From Tipula vernalis (Eukaryota > Arthropoda > Insecta > Diptera > Tipulidae), in contig OY282558.1 of assembly GCA_958295665.1 (NCBI GenBank), positions 189,337,586 through 189,401,585 of the forward strand: a DNA stretch of 64,000 bases, in the 5' to 3' direction. The notes beneath the pieces were generated by a model that worked only from the letters and a program-made list of their open reading frames with translations, was not told where the DNA came from and made no database searches. Below, piece by piece: positions 1-11,084 of this stretch. Numbering within the stretch: position 1 is the first letter of the stretch; each line of letters starts with the position of its first letter. The position numbers were made by a program, and so were the translations under genes.

Positions 1-1121
1 TAATTTGGTTGTTTGCATTTAAGAAGCGATAGTACACAACCGCAGCGTATGCCTTTGCACTAGCATCGCAGAACCCGTGAATTTCTACTTTCGATGATGT
101 AGTTGTTCCAATGTGACGAGATAAATCAATACACCCAACTTGACCAAGTCCATTCAGAATTGATAACCATTGCCGATTTAACTCCTCTGGCAACTGATCA
201 TCCCAGTCCAACCTTTTACACCAAAGTTGTTGCATGAACATTTTTACCATTACTGTTGCAGGTGACAACCAACCCATTGGATCAAAAAGTTTGCCAGCTG
301 CAGATAATACACCCCTTTTTGTGTAACACTTTTGTAAACCGTCTAATTTAAAATCAAATGTGAATTGATCTTTTCCTGGATTCCAGCTTATCCCGAGAAC
401 CTTAACTGCATAATCTGCAACATTTTGCTCAGCAAATATTTTTGCCGAAGTGTCCAACAGACTTTCATTTCTTCCACTTAGTGCTGAGGGACAGTTTGCT
501 TTCCATTTCCTCAATTTAAAGCCATGTTTATCAAGTAGATCACATATACTTGTAATAACTTGACTTGCCTCTGCAATAGTTTGAGCACCGCTCATTAAGT
601 CATCGACATAAAAACATTTCCCAATTATGCTAGAAGCTTGTGGGTGAGAATCGACATACATTTCTGAGATCTTCTGTAATGTTCGTGTTGCTAAATAAGA
701 TGCCGATGTTAACCCGTAAGTGACAGTTAGGAGCCGAAAATGCTTAATGGGATCACTCACATTACTTCGCCATACTATTCGTTGGTATTCAGTATCTGGT
801 GCATCCAATTTAATTATGCGATACATTTTTTCCGCGTCTGCTGAAAAGGCAACCGGATACTCGCGAAACCTCAGTATTATTGCGAATAAGCTTGGTTGTA
901 CTACTGGACCGGCCGCTAAGCAATCATTTAAAGATATGCCCGTAGTTGACTTCGCCGAACCATCAAAAACGACTCGCAATTTTGTCGTAGTGCTCTCCAT
1001 ACGTAGGACCCCGTGATGTGGTAGATAAAAACTTGGATGTTGCGACGTTTGACTTTCAGGAATTTCTACCATATGGCCCATTGCTTCATACTCGCTCATG
1101 AATTCGTGATATAATCTTTTA
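1..1121 (-). pseudogene. BEL/Pao pol: reverse transcriptase and start of RNase H (frame-shifted, partial)
   Basis: Reading the minus strand from about 1118 downwards in a different frame from gag gives a long open stretch. It includes YLPHHGV, KLRVVFDGSAKS, FSADAEKMYR and the catalytic YVDD box (codons at 599-610), followed by the Pao thumb region (LFDPMGWLSPATV). It ends in the RNase H start (HGFCDASAKAYAAVVY) at the window edge. It follows the gag-protease frame directly, but a small indel near 1119-1128 puts it out of phase. Both aspartates of the YVDD box are intact. It is otherwise an ordinary BEL/Pao polymerase. Confidence 0.88.
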
Positions 1122-3173
1122 AATTCTTATGGCAGCTGAAAGAGTTCCGCCTAATTTTTCCGGTGACTGTTTAAAGGGCAACTGCACCACAAAGCGCCCG
1201 TCTTCATCTAATGTTGTTGTAGCAATAAATTTTTCCTCGCAAAGGGCTTCTTCTTCACTAAATTGTGGTTTTAAAGCTGTCACCTCCTCAACTTCCCAAA
1301 ACCGTCTTAAAGTCTGATTAATATCTAATATTTTACTTAGATCATTAGTTGCCAACATTGATACATACTCTTGACTGGTCGAATCATTCATTTGACCGGA
1401 TATAATCCATCCAAAAATGGTTTCTTGAAGCACTAACGTGGAGTTGGGTATCTTCATTTGACCTGGTTCCAAACAGCTGAAGAAATGATCAGCACCAATG
1501 AGTATGTCAATTTCACGACTAATATGAAATTCAGAATCCGCCAGATCAACATTCTTTGGTAACGTTATATTTCCACGTGAAATATCGGAGACTGGCAACG
1601 AACATGTAATTTTCGGCAAAACTAACGCGTTTATTTCGTAGACTATCTGCTTTGCTTTGAGAGTTAATTTAATTTTACCTTTAGTCGCCCCAACACTCAT
1701 ATCTCCAATTCCGCTCACTGAGATTCTTGAGTTGAATCTTTGCAATTTGAGCCGTTGCGCACAATCTTCGGTGACAAAGCTCACTTGAGAGCCGGAATCC
1801 AATAAAGCTCTACAGTAAATTATTTTTCCATCCCGATTGAATACACCAATTAATGCTGTTGGTAAAATTGTATGTGTGGGAATTTGAAATCCGGAATATG
1901 TGTGACATAAGCTGCTAACATATGCCACTTTCGTATCAGTCTCGATGTTTACTGTTGCGTGACTTTGAACCTTCGTTTCTTCAAAATGAATTAAGCTATG
2001 ATGCTTCCGACCGCACTGTTGGCATCGCCGCCTTGATGGACATTTTGAAACTGGATGCTTGGCACTTAGGCAATTGTAACAGCGATTTGAAGCTTGAATA
2101 AATTCCTTTCTTTTAACCGCATCCATGGCATTAAATTTTTCGCATTGCAGCAAGAAATGCGACTCACCAGAGCATAAGGCGCATTTGAAATTACCACTAA
2201 CACTTTGACTGTGACTATTTGATTGTGACTGTTGCTCGTTTGTAGCCAAATGACCTCGGACACTATTTTTTGTAATACGCTTTTGTGGCGCTGAACAGGT
2301 TTCAAGTGCCGAAATACGCTTATCCAAAAATTTAAAAAATTCAGCAATTGATGGATGATCATTATCATTCGAAAAATTTGCCCAGGCTAATTCAGTTTTC
2401 TCGTCAACCTTTTTCAGCAACAAGTAAATAACCCATGGATCACGTGCTTCAGCTTGATTTCCCAAGGCGCTTAGCCCACGAATTACCTCGTCTGACACAT
2501 CGCGCAATTTGCGCAAACTTGTTAAATTGTCAGTCTGAACAATCGGCTGATCCATAAACGTCTTGATGTATGAATGTATGATATATTTTCCATTATCGTA
2601 CCTCTCTTTTAACTTATTGAATGCGCCCAAATAATTACTCTCCGTAACTCGAATATGCCTCAATAATGATGCCGCTTCGCCTCGCAATAATCCCTTGAGA
2701 TATTGGAATTTCTCCACCCCCGATAAATTTGCCTCGTGAATCGTCGTACAGAACATGTCAAAAAATGATGGCCAATCTGCGTAGTCGCCAGAAAATGGTG
2801 GAATATACAATTTTGGCAACTTAACCTCAGATTGGTGCACAATGTTCGATGCATTCGTTGTAAAATTTAATGCTTTATTTTGCTGTGGTTCTCGTATGTA
2901 ATTATTTCGAATGCGTCCCTTCAACAACGCTGCTGCCTCATAGTAAATTTCTTCTATGGACGGGTCTGCCTCTTCAGTTTCACTAATTTCCGCTATTTGT
3001 GCTTCTATATTGCTCAAAGTTTCATGCAATTTTACGACCTGTTCGAGACGCACATGTAAATCTTCCAGTGTTGTAGTTTCATCCACCTCCCTTGCAAATT
3101 CACTAATTCGCATTAATTTATTTTTATTCAGCGTTCTTTGTCTCTTTAAAGATGAAACCTTTTGATCCGCCAT
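1119..3173 (-). CDS. BEL/Pao gag and aspartic protease polyprotein (N-terminal part)
   Basis: This 684-residue frame starts at an ATG 133 nt downstream (in element sense) of the primer-binding site. Residues about 30-80 look like a coiled coil. Residues about 115-290 match the DUF1759-type gag of BEL/Pao elements (LPKLYIPPFSGDYADWPSFF). Zinc-knuckle cysteines and histidines follow at about 330-395 (CALCSGESHFLLQC, then CYNC...CQQC). The retroviral-type protease (DUF1758) begins at CRALLDSGSQVSF, with the active-site DSG. The N-terminal part of the Pao-specific linker (IFGWIISGQ) follows. The frame stops at 1119-1121, where reverse transcriptase should continue, so the polyprotein is broken by a small indel. 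Confidence 0.9.
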   Translation of the reverse strand: MADQKVSSLKRQRTLNKNKLMRISEFAREVDETTTLEDLHVRLEQVVKLHETLSNIEAQIAEISETEEADPSIEEIYYEAAALLKGRIRNNYIREPQQNKALNFTTNASNIVHQSEVKLPKLYIPPFSGDYADWPSFFDMFCTTIHEANLSGVEKFQYLKGLLRGEAASLLRHIRVTESNYLGAFNKLKERYDNGKYIIHSYIKTFMDQPIVQTDNLTSLRKLRDVSDEVIRGLSALGNQAEARDPWVIYLLLKKVDEKTELAWANFSNDNDHPSIAEFFKFLDKRISALETCSAPQKRITKNSVRGHLATNEQQSQSNSHSQSVSGNFKCALCSGESHFLLQCEKFNAMDAVKRKEFIQASNRCYNCLSAKHPVSKCPSRRRCQQCGRKHHSLIHFEETKVQSHATVNIETDTKVAYVSSLCHTYSGFQIPTHTILPTALIGVFNRDGKIIYCRALLDSGSQVSFVTEDCAQRLKLQRFNSRISVSGIGDMSVGATKGKIKLTLKAKQIVYEINALVLPKITCSLPVSDISRGNITLPKNVDLADSEFHISREIDILIGADHFFSCLEPGQMKIPNSTLVLQETIFGWIISGQMNDSTSQEYVSMLATNDLSKILDINQTLRRFWEVEEVTALKPQFSEEEALCEEKFIATTTLDEDGRFVVQLPFKQSPEKLGGTLSAAIRI

Positions 3174-3305
3174 CTTGTGTCACGTTGGTTGAAAAATTTG
3201 CACGTGTAAAATTTACGACTTTATTTTTACTGGATAATTTCACTTAGACTGAACTTTTACCGTTACACTTTAATTATTACAGATATAATCGAATTTGTCG
3301 AAATA

Positions 3306-3322
3306 TCCGGCTCGAAGGACCA
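3306..3322 (-). promoter_or_regulatory. Primer-binding site, tRNA-Tyr type
   Basis: On the minus strand the 17 bases TGGTCCTTCGAGCCGGA lie four bases inside the LTR end. The plus-strand reading ends in CCA and matches, from memory, the 3' end of insect tRNA-Tyr (GGCTCGAAGGA plus CCA). The same 17 bases occur at 34804-34820 in the second BEL copy. Confidence 0.8.
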
Positions 3323-3326
3323 CTTA

Positions 3327-3650
3327 TGTCGGAGTTCACTTTATTTTTCCGCGAGTAGGTGCTGGTTTTATTTTATTAATTTGGATTTTCTCCAATCCAA
3401 AAACCGTGTTACAAAAACTGCTGTGTAGTTGTACTTCATATATGAACAATGAAAAATCGCTTTAGTACAATGGCGCATATATTCTAAAAAATCCCGCACC
3501 GCCAAATTATATTATATACCGCCAAGAATACCGCACTACCAAATGAAATGTATGTTGCCAAGAATGCCGCACCGCCAATCAACATATATTTCTATGTGTG
3601 AAGAACAAAAAACACAGTTCTTCCCAATTTTAAATTTTATTTTATTAATT
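3327..3650 (-). repeat. 5' LTR of the minus-strand BEL/Pao element
   Basis: The inner edge TGTCGG (ACA end in element sense) is separated from the primer-binding site by four bases, as in the second BEL copy. The LTR contains two degenerate copies of a GC-richer motif (about 3498-3582) with the theme CCGCCAAGAATRCCGCAC. The outer edge is approximate. Confidence 0.55.
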
Positions 3651-4213
3651 GATTTTGTTTAAAAAACACCTGCCTGACGTCTATCTTATTTTATCGGAAA
3701 ATCAGTAATGACTCTAAAATGACTAACAAAATGAATCCGAGAAAAAGGTTATTTATACAAAACAAAAAGGGTACTAGAATAATTATAAAGTGTTACATGT
3801 AAACTGTCCAAATATTCTACTTTACCACTCGCTCTACATTATCAATTAATTTGACAGGTATCAATTGTAAACAAAATTTAGGTATGGTCAAATAAACAAA
3901 ACAAAATTATGAAATTATAATATTAAATAATTAACTTATTTTTAGGTAATGCTGTTCCAGATGAGCCATTCAGGGATTTTACAATGGATATAACTGTTCC
4001 CGACGTTCAAATAAGATGAGTAGCATGAATATTTAAATTATTAATTTTCCAGCTGATATTTTGCTTTTTCTTCTAGGTTATTTTCCCAGCAAACTTCAAT
4101 TGTAGATTTCACTGGACGACTCATATGGGTGCTTAGATTGAAAAATTGTGTATAATAAATAAGTGAATAAACAAAAATTATTAGTGTAATTATAAACCAT
4201 ATTCGTTTAATTC

Positions 4214-5573
4214 ATGTCGACCGAATTTTTATTCCAGATTTCTCCGAAACCATACAACCAGAGAAAAGTTTATGTATCCGGACATGTTAGCCTTCAAAAC
4301 ACTGCAAGAAAAACAACCGAAAATGAAAGCAGAAGAGCTAATACCCTTACTTATAAATTGAATAATGGTAAGGAAATGGTACAAGTTTGTCGGGATATGT
4401 TTCTCAGAACTATTGGACTAGGGCGCTTCACAGTGAAATGCTGGGTGAAAGACAGCGCATATGGAATGAATGACTCAAAATGCGAACAAAACGAAAAGCG
4501 TAAAATTAGGAACTATCGCTTTAATTGTTTTGGAAAAATATAAACATTTCTTAAACAAATTTTTTGTCGATTTGCCCAAACAACCTTCGCATTATGTTAG
4601 AAAGGACACGAACAAGTTATACTTAGAACAACATTTTCTGACCCTAAAACAGTTGCATGGAGTCTATAAAGAAGTGTGCGACGAAAATCAAACGGAATGT
4701 CTTGAAATTAAGACGTTTAAGGAAATATTCAAGGAGAAGAATCTAAGCTTATTCACTCCTAGGGAAGATCGTTGCGACTTATGTATCGGGTACGAAACTA
4801 AAAATATCGACGAAAGTCAATGGAAGGATCATATTGATAAGAAGGACAGTGCACGAGAAGAACAATCGAATGATAAGGCGAGAGCTTTACAAAATCAATG
4901 TATTATGCTTTGCATGGATCTACAGGCGGTAAAAGTTGCCCCATCGATGAATGCTACAAAAATGTATTTTAAAACAAAATTAGGATGCCATAATTTTACT
5001 ATTTACAATTGTTCTAGTCATCAAGGGACCTGCTATTGGTTCACTGAACTTGATTGTGGACTATCAGCCTCTACTTTTGTTTCCTGTCTTATAGACTACC
5101 TGGAGAGGCATTGTCTTGGAAAACATCTTCCGATAATTAGTTATTCTGATGGCTGTACATTCCAGAATCGAAATATTGTTATAGCGAATGCTCTTTTAAA
5201 CTTTGCTAATTTGCACTGCATTGCAATTACCCAAAAATATCTCACAAAAGGACACACCCAAATGGAATGTGATTCCGTGCACAGTTGTTTTGAAAGGAAG
5301 CTAAAAAACAGAGTTATTGAATTGCCTAGTGACTATGTCAAAGCGTCTAAGGAAGCGAGAAACCAGCCTGAACCGTACGAAGTTATTCAACTTAATCATG
5401 ATTTCTTCAAAGATTTCACTAACCCTGAATGGCTGCTCATGTTACAGACATTAAAGCCATTTATTATGACCCTAAAGGTCACATAAAAATTCAAATGGAT
5501 TTTAATGATGAGTTTCAAGACCTCTCAGTGAGATGTAAAAATGTGGCTCCGGTTTTGAATTATCCAAAACTAT
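4214..5573 (+). pseudogene. DUF7869-like gene (RNase-H-fold, transposon-like), frameshifted
   Basis: Three successive reading frames carry parts of one protein. Frame one (4214 to about 4480) has the N-terminal motif VCRDMFLRTIG. Frame two (about 4480-5460) carries CDLCIGYE, MDLQAVKVAP, TKLGCHNFTIYN, SYSDGCTFQNRN and KGHTQMECDSVHS. Frame three (about 5459-5573) holds the tail with IYYDPKGHIKIQMDF. These motifs recall insect proteins now labelled DUF7869, whose conserved D, Q-N and H-x-Q-M-E-x-D positions suggest an RNase-H-like nuclease fold related to transposases. That assignment is from memory. Two short earlier exon-like stretches preceded by possible acceptors lie at 3947-4018 and 4078-4135. 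At least two frameshifts make this copy a pseudogene. No terminal repeats were found. Confidence 0.6.
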
Positions 5574-6369
5574 AAGAAATGGATCCATTTACAAGACTTG
5601 AAAAGTGTCATTTCAAAGGATTGCCACTTGTTCTATGATTTAATTCCACATAGGCAGGAACCTAATTTAGAAAAGAAAAAAGAGAGGGACATGATGGAGC
5701 CTCCTGTGAAGAAATCTAAACAAAAAAATAATAATTTTTAGTTTGAGTTGTGATTTTTTTTTTGAAATAATATAGATGCTATGTTGTAAAATTATTTGAA
5801 ATACATGTGTTCCTTAATAATTTTTATTATTTATATTAAACTTGTTTCTTTTAAGATTGCTTATCTTTTGTAATGAACCCATCCAAATTGAAATAATATT
5901 CTAGACTTTACAAAAAACTAAACGCAATATCTGCTATCTACATATTCCTGGCAATAAAACAATTTTTTTGTTAAAATACAACTAAAATCTATTTTATCAA
6001 ACGATATTCGTTACAATATTTTCTATATTCGTACAAACTTAATTTATTCAGTTTTTTTGTCCTCCTGAAAAAAAGGATAAATGAACTTAGCAGGTATTGT
6101 CAGATCGCCGGCGATATGCCATTTTAAAATACACCTTATTGAAATACGCCAGTGTACCTTATGTCAAATTTTCATACTCCATTTGAAATATTCCATTTTT
6201 AAATATGCCGTGCTGAACGGATCCACTTATATTATTATCTACTTTCATATCAGAGAGGTTTTCCGCAGGTTAAGGTTTATTAAACTATATTAATGAATAG
6301 TTTAATAATATATTTGTTACAATAAAACAAAATTGACGGATTAAGGCGCTTCTGATATATTAAGGTTTT
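5574..6369. other. No recognised gene; AT-rich with short degenerate repeats
   Basis: The stretch is AT-rich. From 6104 to 6215 there are several degenerate copies of a motif like TTGAAATACGCCA with variable spacing. I see no coding signal. Confidence 0.4.
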
Positions 6370-7340
6370 GAATGATATTGAATTTTATATGCTGCGAAGC
6401 GAATTTGGATTCACTGTATTTATATCGAAAGACAACCACTGGATGAATTTCGAATTCAGACCACATCTTCTTCCAAGCAATTTTGATAAACCGACGTAGG
6501 TTTATCAACCATTTTATTAATTAGATATGTTGACATTCCGCTTTTAGGTTGGTAGTACGTTTAAAATTCTGCATACAGGTTATACCTTTGAACACATCAA
6601 ATAATTCATTTGTGTGTGTTTCATGCTGAAACATAGAACGTAAATTTTTCGATGCAATAATTCTTGAAATAAATTTGAAAATGTCTGTATTTACTTCACA
6701 AAAAATTAAATTTTATAATTTCGATATCGATACCCATGCAAACAAAAATTGTCGTAAGGGGATCAAATCCACATGTGTCAATTGATAAAGTTTCTTCTCC
6801 GTAAACCTTTGAAAACCAATTTCTTAGTGCAGGCACTTTCTCAACAATGAAATCTTTAATCATCTTTTTAAATAAGATTTCAAAAGATTCTGATTTCGAT
6901 ACCTATTCAGCACGTTTCTTCCGAAATGTTTCGGCTACTTAGTTATTCGGTTCAATGGTTCCACTTGCAATGGTTAATTGGTTCCACTGCCCTTCATTAA
7001 ACATATATTATCTGGATTGTATTTCCTTTTGGTACTTTTCGAAGTTTATCGGATATTTATTTTAAGACACGAACAATTTTTGTGAGCTTATTTCGTGAAT
7101 AGTGATTTTTCACAGTATTAAATCAGTTTTCTATTACGGCATTGGATATGTTGCCTCGCACTCCAAATAAATATGATTAAAAATTAGCCCATATAGTAAC
7201 ATAGGAAAAATATTCTATAATTATAAATTGTACAAAATCGTCACAATAAAGTTTATTGAGTTTTCCACCACGTTCCTTTTGAATTTGGCTTTACAACTTT
7301 CAAAATCAGCGTTCTTGTCGTTAGCCTGTTTCTTGCGTAC
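6370..7340 (-). pseudogene. Unidentified degenerate coding remnant
   Basis: On the minus strand, successive frames read as coherent protein-like text broken by stops. From high to low coordinates they are about 7340-7250 (ADFESCKAKFKRNVVENSIN), about 7010-6900 (FNEGQWNQLTIASGTIEPNN), about 6905-6700 (KDFIVEKVPALRNWF, then DTCGFDPLTTIFVCMGIDIE) and about 6705-6500 (VNTDIFKFISRIIASKNL). The composition is not that of random AT-rich DNA. I do not recognise the family. It could be an accessory gene of a DNA transposon or a decayed viral insertion. A protein-level search of the conceptual fragments would decide. Confidence 0.4.
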
Positions 7341-8127
7341 AATTTTGATAAGCCAACATGCTAAATGTAGTTTATGGACTTGACACAAAGCATAGCGCAG
7401 AAAAAGTTTAAAATTAGGTTTAGGTGATCGGAATCTATGCTTGGCAGTTTTTTTTTATTTGTTCTGTAACGATGTTCACAAAGTGTGAACAATAAATAAA
7501 TATCAGAGTAATTATTTTTTTTTTGCGATGCACTATTTTCTATCACATTAAAATTTTATTGAATATATTCTGATTGAATTAAATGTGTTGTATGTCATGT
7601 TGCAATGAAATAAATTCGGCGATTTGAATAATGTTAAAATTTATTTTTATTATATGCGTAGTAATGAATTCTTTCATAGTAAAGAACACATTCTTTATCG
7701 CATGTCGGAAATTTCACTACACCACCTCGCATCAATATGAATTGCTGTAATATCATCTTATTTTAGAAGTGTGATTTGCTCATTTCTTAGAAAAACAAAT
7801 TTGCATGGGTTCTGTAACTGAATAAATGTATCGCTTGCACTTGAACTGCTTATAACATTGAAAGTAGATATCCACTAAATCGCAATCTTTTACAAGTTCG
7901 TTCTAGTTAAATAATTCTGATTTAATTTCTCTAAATACTTCAGGAGTGGTCATATCCTGGGTAATACCTTATTATATAGCTCCAAGTCAGTTGAGCTTAC
8001 CAGGTCTAAATTAGTGTGGTTGCTTTTGTTGCTTGAAGTACGCTCCATTTTTCTCGCCGTAAACCTCGAAACTTCCTCAATACGATATACTGCATTAATA
8101 CCCTTATGGAAGTAGGACAGTTTTTGT
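7341..8127. other. No recognised feature
   Basis: AT-rich sequence with only short frames on both strands. The stretch at 7950-8141 is open on the minus strand for 63 codons, but I recognise no domain in it. Confidence 0.35.
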
Positions 8128-8205
8128 TTCAAAGAGGACATATTTGTCTAACTATCCGTTTATGTCATATCCGCTGCAAACCTTTGTGGTTTCATATTTT
8201 TGATT
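8128..8205 (+). repeat. Dispersed ~200-bp repeat, copy 1 (partial)
   Basis: The segment with GTTTCAAAGAGGACATATTT, CTAACTATCCG and AACCTTTGTGGTTT corresponds to the middle of the units at 9498, 11085 and 11275. The copies read in the same direction. The Tc1 relic lies between this copy and the next. Confidence 0.5.
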
Positions 8206-8222
8206 CATCAATATGTCCTCTT

Positions 8223-9505
8223 TTACTTTTTATTAGAACCTGACAAATTTTGGGTAAACGTGCAACTAATTTTTCTAATACGGATGTGGTTATTTTTCCC
8301 CATTGATCTTGTCATATTCTCCCATAAGTCTTCTTGAGATGTAGGGCAACTTTTCCGTACTTGTCTGTCCAGTTCATCCCACAGCGGCTCTATCGAGTTT
8401 AATTTTGGGGACTGTGAGGTCATTTCATAACATTTAACATACTTTGTTCTTCTTTTTCTTGGAAGAACTGCTTACACCGCTTGGACGTGTGCTTAGGGTC
8501 GTTATCTTGTACCCTGAACCAATTAAACGGGTTCCCGAAACAAGAACATGATTTTTCAATATGCCCTTGTAACCTTCTTTATTCAGTATTCCCTATATTC
8601 TTGCAATGTCTCTTACAGAGGAACCAAAAAGACAGCTCCAAATCGTCACAGAACCTCCGCCGTGTTTGACTGAAGGAACGGTGTATAGTTCTAGTGCTCT
8701 CTCATCTGATCCACGGCGGACAAATACCCTTCTCTTGGAACCATAAACTTCAAATTTAGATTCGTCGCTCCTGAGGACTTTTTCCAATCAGTAGTTGAGG
8801 AGAGGTTTCGATACTGCAATGCATCCCCTCAAACAAGTAACAAGTAACCTTCTTTTAATTGTAGTCACATTCACAGGTTTACTGTGGTCCATATTGAAAT
8901 CTGCTGCTTTTTCGGGTACAGTCAAGCGTCTGTTGCGTTTCCTCTTCATCGCTATGCTTAAGTCTACATTCGAAGTAGTAACCTTGGGTCTGCCTGAACG
9001 ACGGTTATTGGATGTTGTAGTGCACACTTCATAGTGGTATACGATGATAATTCCTTTAATCTCTTCAGAATATCCCTTTGTTTTGCCCATTTTGTTTAAA
9101 AAATAAACGAAAATAGAGTACGTTGAAGAAAATGATTCTTTATATTATTAAAACGCGGTTTTCTAGTCAAGTGAGACAAAATAATTAAAGCAAACTGTTT
9201 TATGATCCTTTTTTAATGTCAAAATGATAAACCCAACCGACAAAACAAAGTTCAAGAACGAAGGTTTACTGAAACAATAGAAATTTCGGAAAGCTTTAAA
9301 TGCACAGAAAGTTCTATTTATTGTTTTTAAGACTAATGATGAGATCTCAACACTAATGTGGGCAATATTTTGGTTTAAATAACCTTGAGGTGGTGGTTTT
9401 GGAAGGACCATAAACATTAAATATGTCTTTGTTGCTTTATTTTGATTTTACCCAGGAACCCTTGCAGGTGTTCAAATACTTTTGGACGGTAGTGTATATC
9501 GTAAA
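8223..9505 (-). mobile_element. Tc1-like DNA transposon relic
   Basis: The transposase on the minus strand is spread over at least three frames. The N-terminal part at 8788-9090 (MGKTKGYSEEIKG, then RRSGRPKVTT) is the helix-turn-helix region. The part at 8593-8787 contains the first catalytic Asp in RSDESKFEVYGSKRRVFVRR and the Tc1 hallmark KHGGGSVTIW. The part at 8223-8423 contains QSPKLNSIEPLWDELDRQVR, with the C-terminal catalytic Glu. A typical Tc1 terminal sequence (TTCAAATACTTTTGGACGGT) lies at 9471-9490, followed by GTGTA. No matching inverted end was found near 8.2 kb, so that end is probably lost. The normal length is about 340 residues, and this copy is dead. Confidence 0.85.
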
Positions 9506-9640
9506 ATTCCCCATCGTACTCCATCAATAACTAAAGATTTCACACACCACCGTACGAGGATTCATTTATCTAACTATCTATTTGTCGTTTCCGCGGAAAA
9601 CCTCTGTGATCTGGCCAATCTGAAATACAGTGAATTCCAT
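9498..9640 (+). repeat. Dispersed ~200-bp repeat, copy 2
   Basis: ATATCGTAAAATTCCCCATC, CTCCATCAATAA, CACACCACC and AACCTCTGTGATCTG occur in the same order as in the units at 11085-11400. The unit is immediately next to the Tc1 terminal sequence. Confidence 0.6.
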
Positions 9641-9778
9641 TTTATTTTTAATAACTTTAAAACTAAACAAATTTCTCATATATGGATACGTATTTATATG
9701 TAATGGTAATACAAATTATACACATGAATGTGGATAAGAAAACAATTACCTAATCAATTATAATGAAATTCAGTGACG

Positions 9779-9793
9779 ATCTTTGTTTAAAAC
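9779..9793 (+). repeat. 15-bp target-site duplication, left copy
   Basis: ATCTTTGTTTAAAAC is repeated exactly at 11016-11030 and brackets the 5'-truncated LINE. Confidence 0.85.
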
Positions 9794-11015
9794 AAATTGT
9801 GATGCACTGAGGAGCACATCCACTCAGGCACTAGAGACTCTGCTATTTTTAACTCCTCTAGATATCTTGGAGTAAACAGTTGGCAGCTTGTACTGCCATA
9901 CGGATAAAATCCATGTTAATGTGGACCTGCAACAATACAGGGCATTCATCTATTTTGTGCAACAAACAAATTCCCAAGACCACCGACTATACTGTCCCGT
10001 CACTATCTTTTGATACAAAGTTCCGGATTAGGATCCCATCCAGGGAGGACTGGATGATGGGTGCAGTTTTGGAACCAGGAATTATAAACTTCTTCACTGA
10101 TGGTTCAAAACGGGACGGGAAAGTCGGGGCTGGGGTGTTCTGCGAACAACTTCTGTTAAATTTCTCCTTCCGTCTCTCCGACTACTGTAACATTTTTCAA
10201 GTTGAAGTAACTGCCATAAAGGAAGTCGTAGACTGGTTGAGGTATAACGTAATATCCGTTTGTGATATTCGCATATATACGGACAGTCAGGCTGCCATTA
10301 AAGCGCTTTAATCACACCACCTCACGTCGAAAGTAGTCCAGAAATGTCTCTCATCTCTTAACGAGATGGCAGATCAATTCAACATCCACATTTTATGGGT
10401 GCCATGACATTTCATAAGTACAGGGAATATAAACGCCGATGAACTGGCTCGACGTGGTACAACGGACTACTTCTCTGAAAGCAGAAAGGATATTGAAATG
10501 CCTCTTGAGTCTTGCGGTATGCAAACTGCTGCTTCAGGAAGAAGCTAGCACGCTGACGAATGACAGATTGTCAAGTATCACCTCTTGCCTAATAACCTGG
10601 TAGGTCTGGCCACAGTTGGACAAAACAAACAGCTGATCTCACTTCACCGAAATCAGATCAGTGTGGTTGTTGGAGTGATTACGGGGCACCGTCTCATAGG
10701 GCGGCATGCGAGTAGACTTGGTGTTTTCTCACATGACTTCTGTCATAGTTGCGAGGACGAACAGAAGGAAGAGACAGTACTTCATCTTCTTTGCACCTGC
10801 CCTTGTCTGGCACGAAACAGACTAAAGTTTCTAGGCGCATCCCTCTTCAAACACCTGACGGACCTCTGTAGGATGGACGTCAGGAGTATCCAGCGCTTTG
10901 TTAACAGCTCAAAATGGTTCCAATGAGTTGGAGTAAACAATTATTCGTGGTATGGCTACGGATCATTTTTGTGTCTATGCCTGGTCCTAGTGGACCGCTA
11001 CCCAAACCTAATCTA
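9794..11015 (+). mobile_element. 5'-truncated LINE with RNase H (R1/LOA/I-type)
   Basis: The insert begins in the post-RT region (QALETLLFLTPLDI). It holds an RNase H domain at about 10060-10311, with NFFTDGSKRDGKVGAGV, an ExxA helix and IYTDSQAAIKAL. The remainder of RNase H is frame-broken to about 10470. A C-terminal zinc-finger segment at 10585-10926 follows, with C-x2-C...H...C spacing in CHSCEDEQKEETVLHLLCTC. The 3' end is AACCTAATCTAATCT without a poly-A tail. A perfect 15-bp direct duplication flanks the copy. RNase H plus a C-terminal finger is typical of the R1, LOA and I groups, and I cannot assign the clade. Confidence 0.85.
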
Positions 11016-11030
11016 ATCTTTGTTTAAAAC
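11016..11030 (+). repeat. 15-bp target-site duplication, right copy
   Basis: Identical to 9779-9793 and located at the 3' end of the LINE insert. Confidence 0.85.
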
Positions 11031-11084
11031 GAACCCAAACAAAATTTCTCTCGAATGTCCATAGTAGGCATATCGTGCCCATAG

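Larger units (their letters stand above)
1..3650 (-). mobile_element. BEL/Pao LTR retrotransposon, minus strand, cut by the left window edge
   Basis: A 5' LTR (plus-strand side from 3327), a tRNA-Tyr-type primer-binding site, a gag-protease frame and the start of pol lie in order on the minus strand. The copy runs off the window inside RNase H, so its 3' LTR cannot be seen. The LTR outer edge near 3650 is a guess, because no second LTR is available for alignment. A frame break near 1119-1128 separates gag-protease from reverse transcriptase, so this copy is probably not autonomous. It shares its primer-binding site and protein order with the BEL copy at 34-40 kb, but the protein sequences clearly differ. 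Confidence 0.9.
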
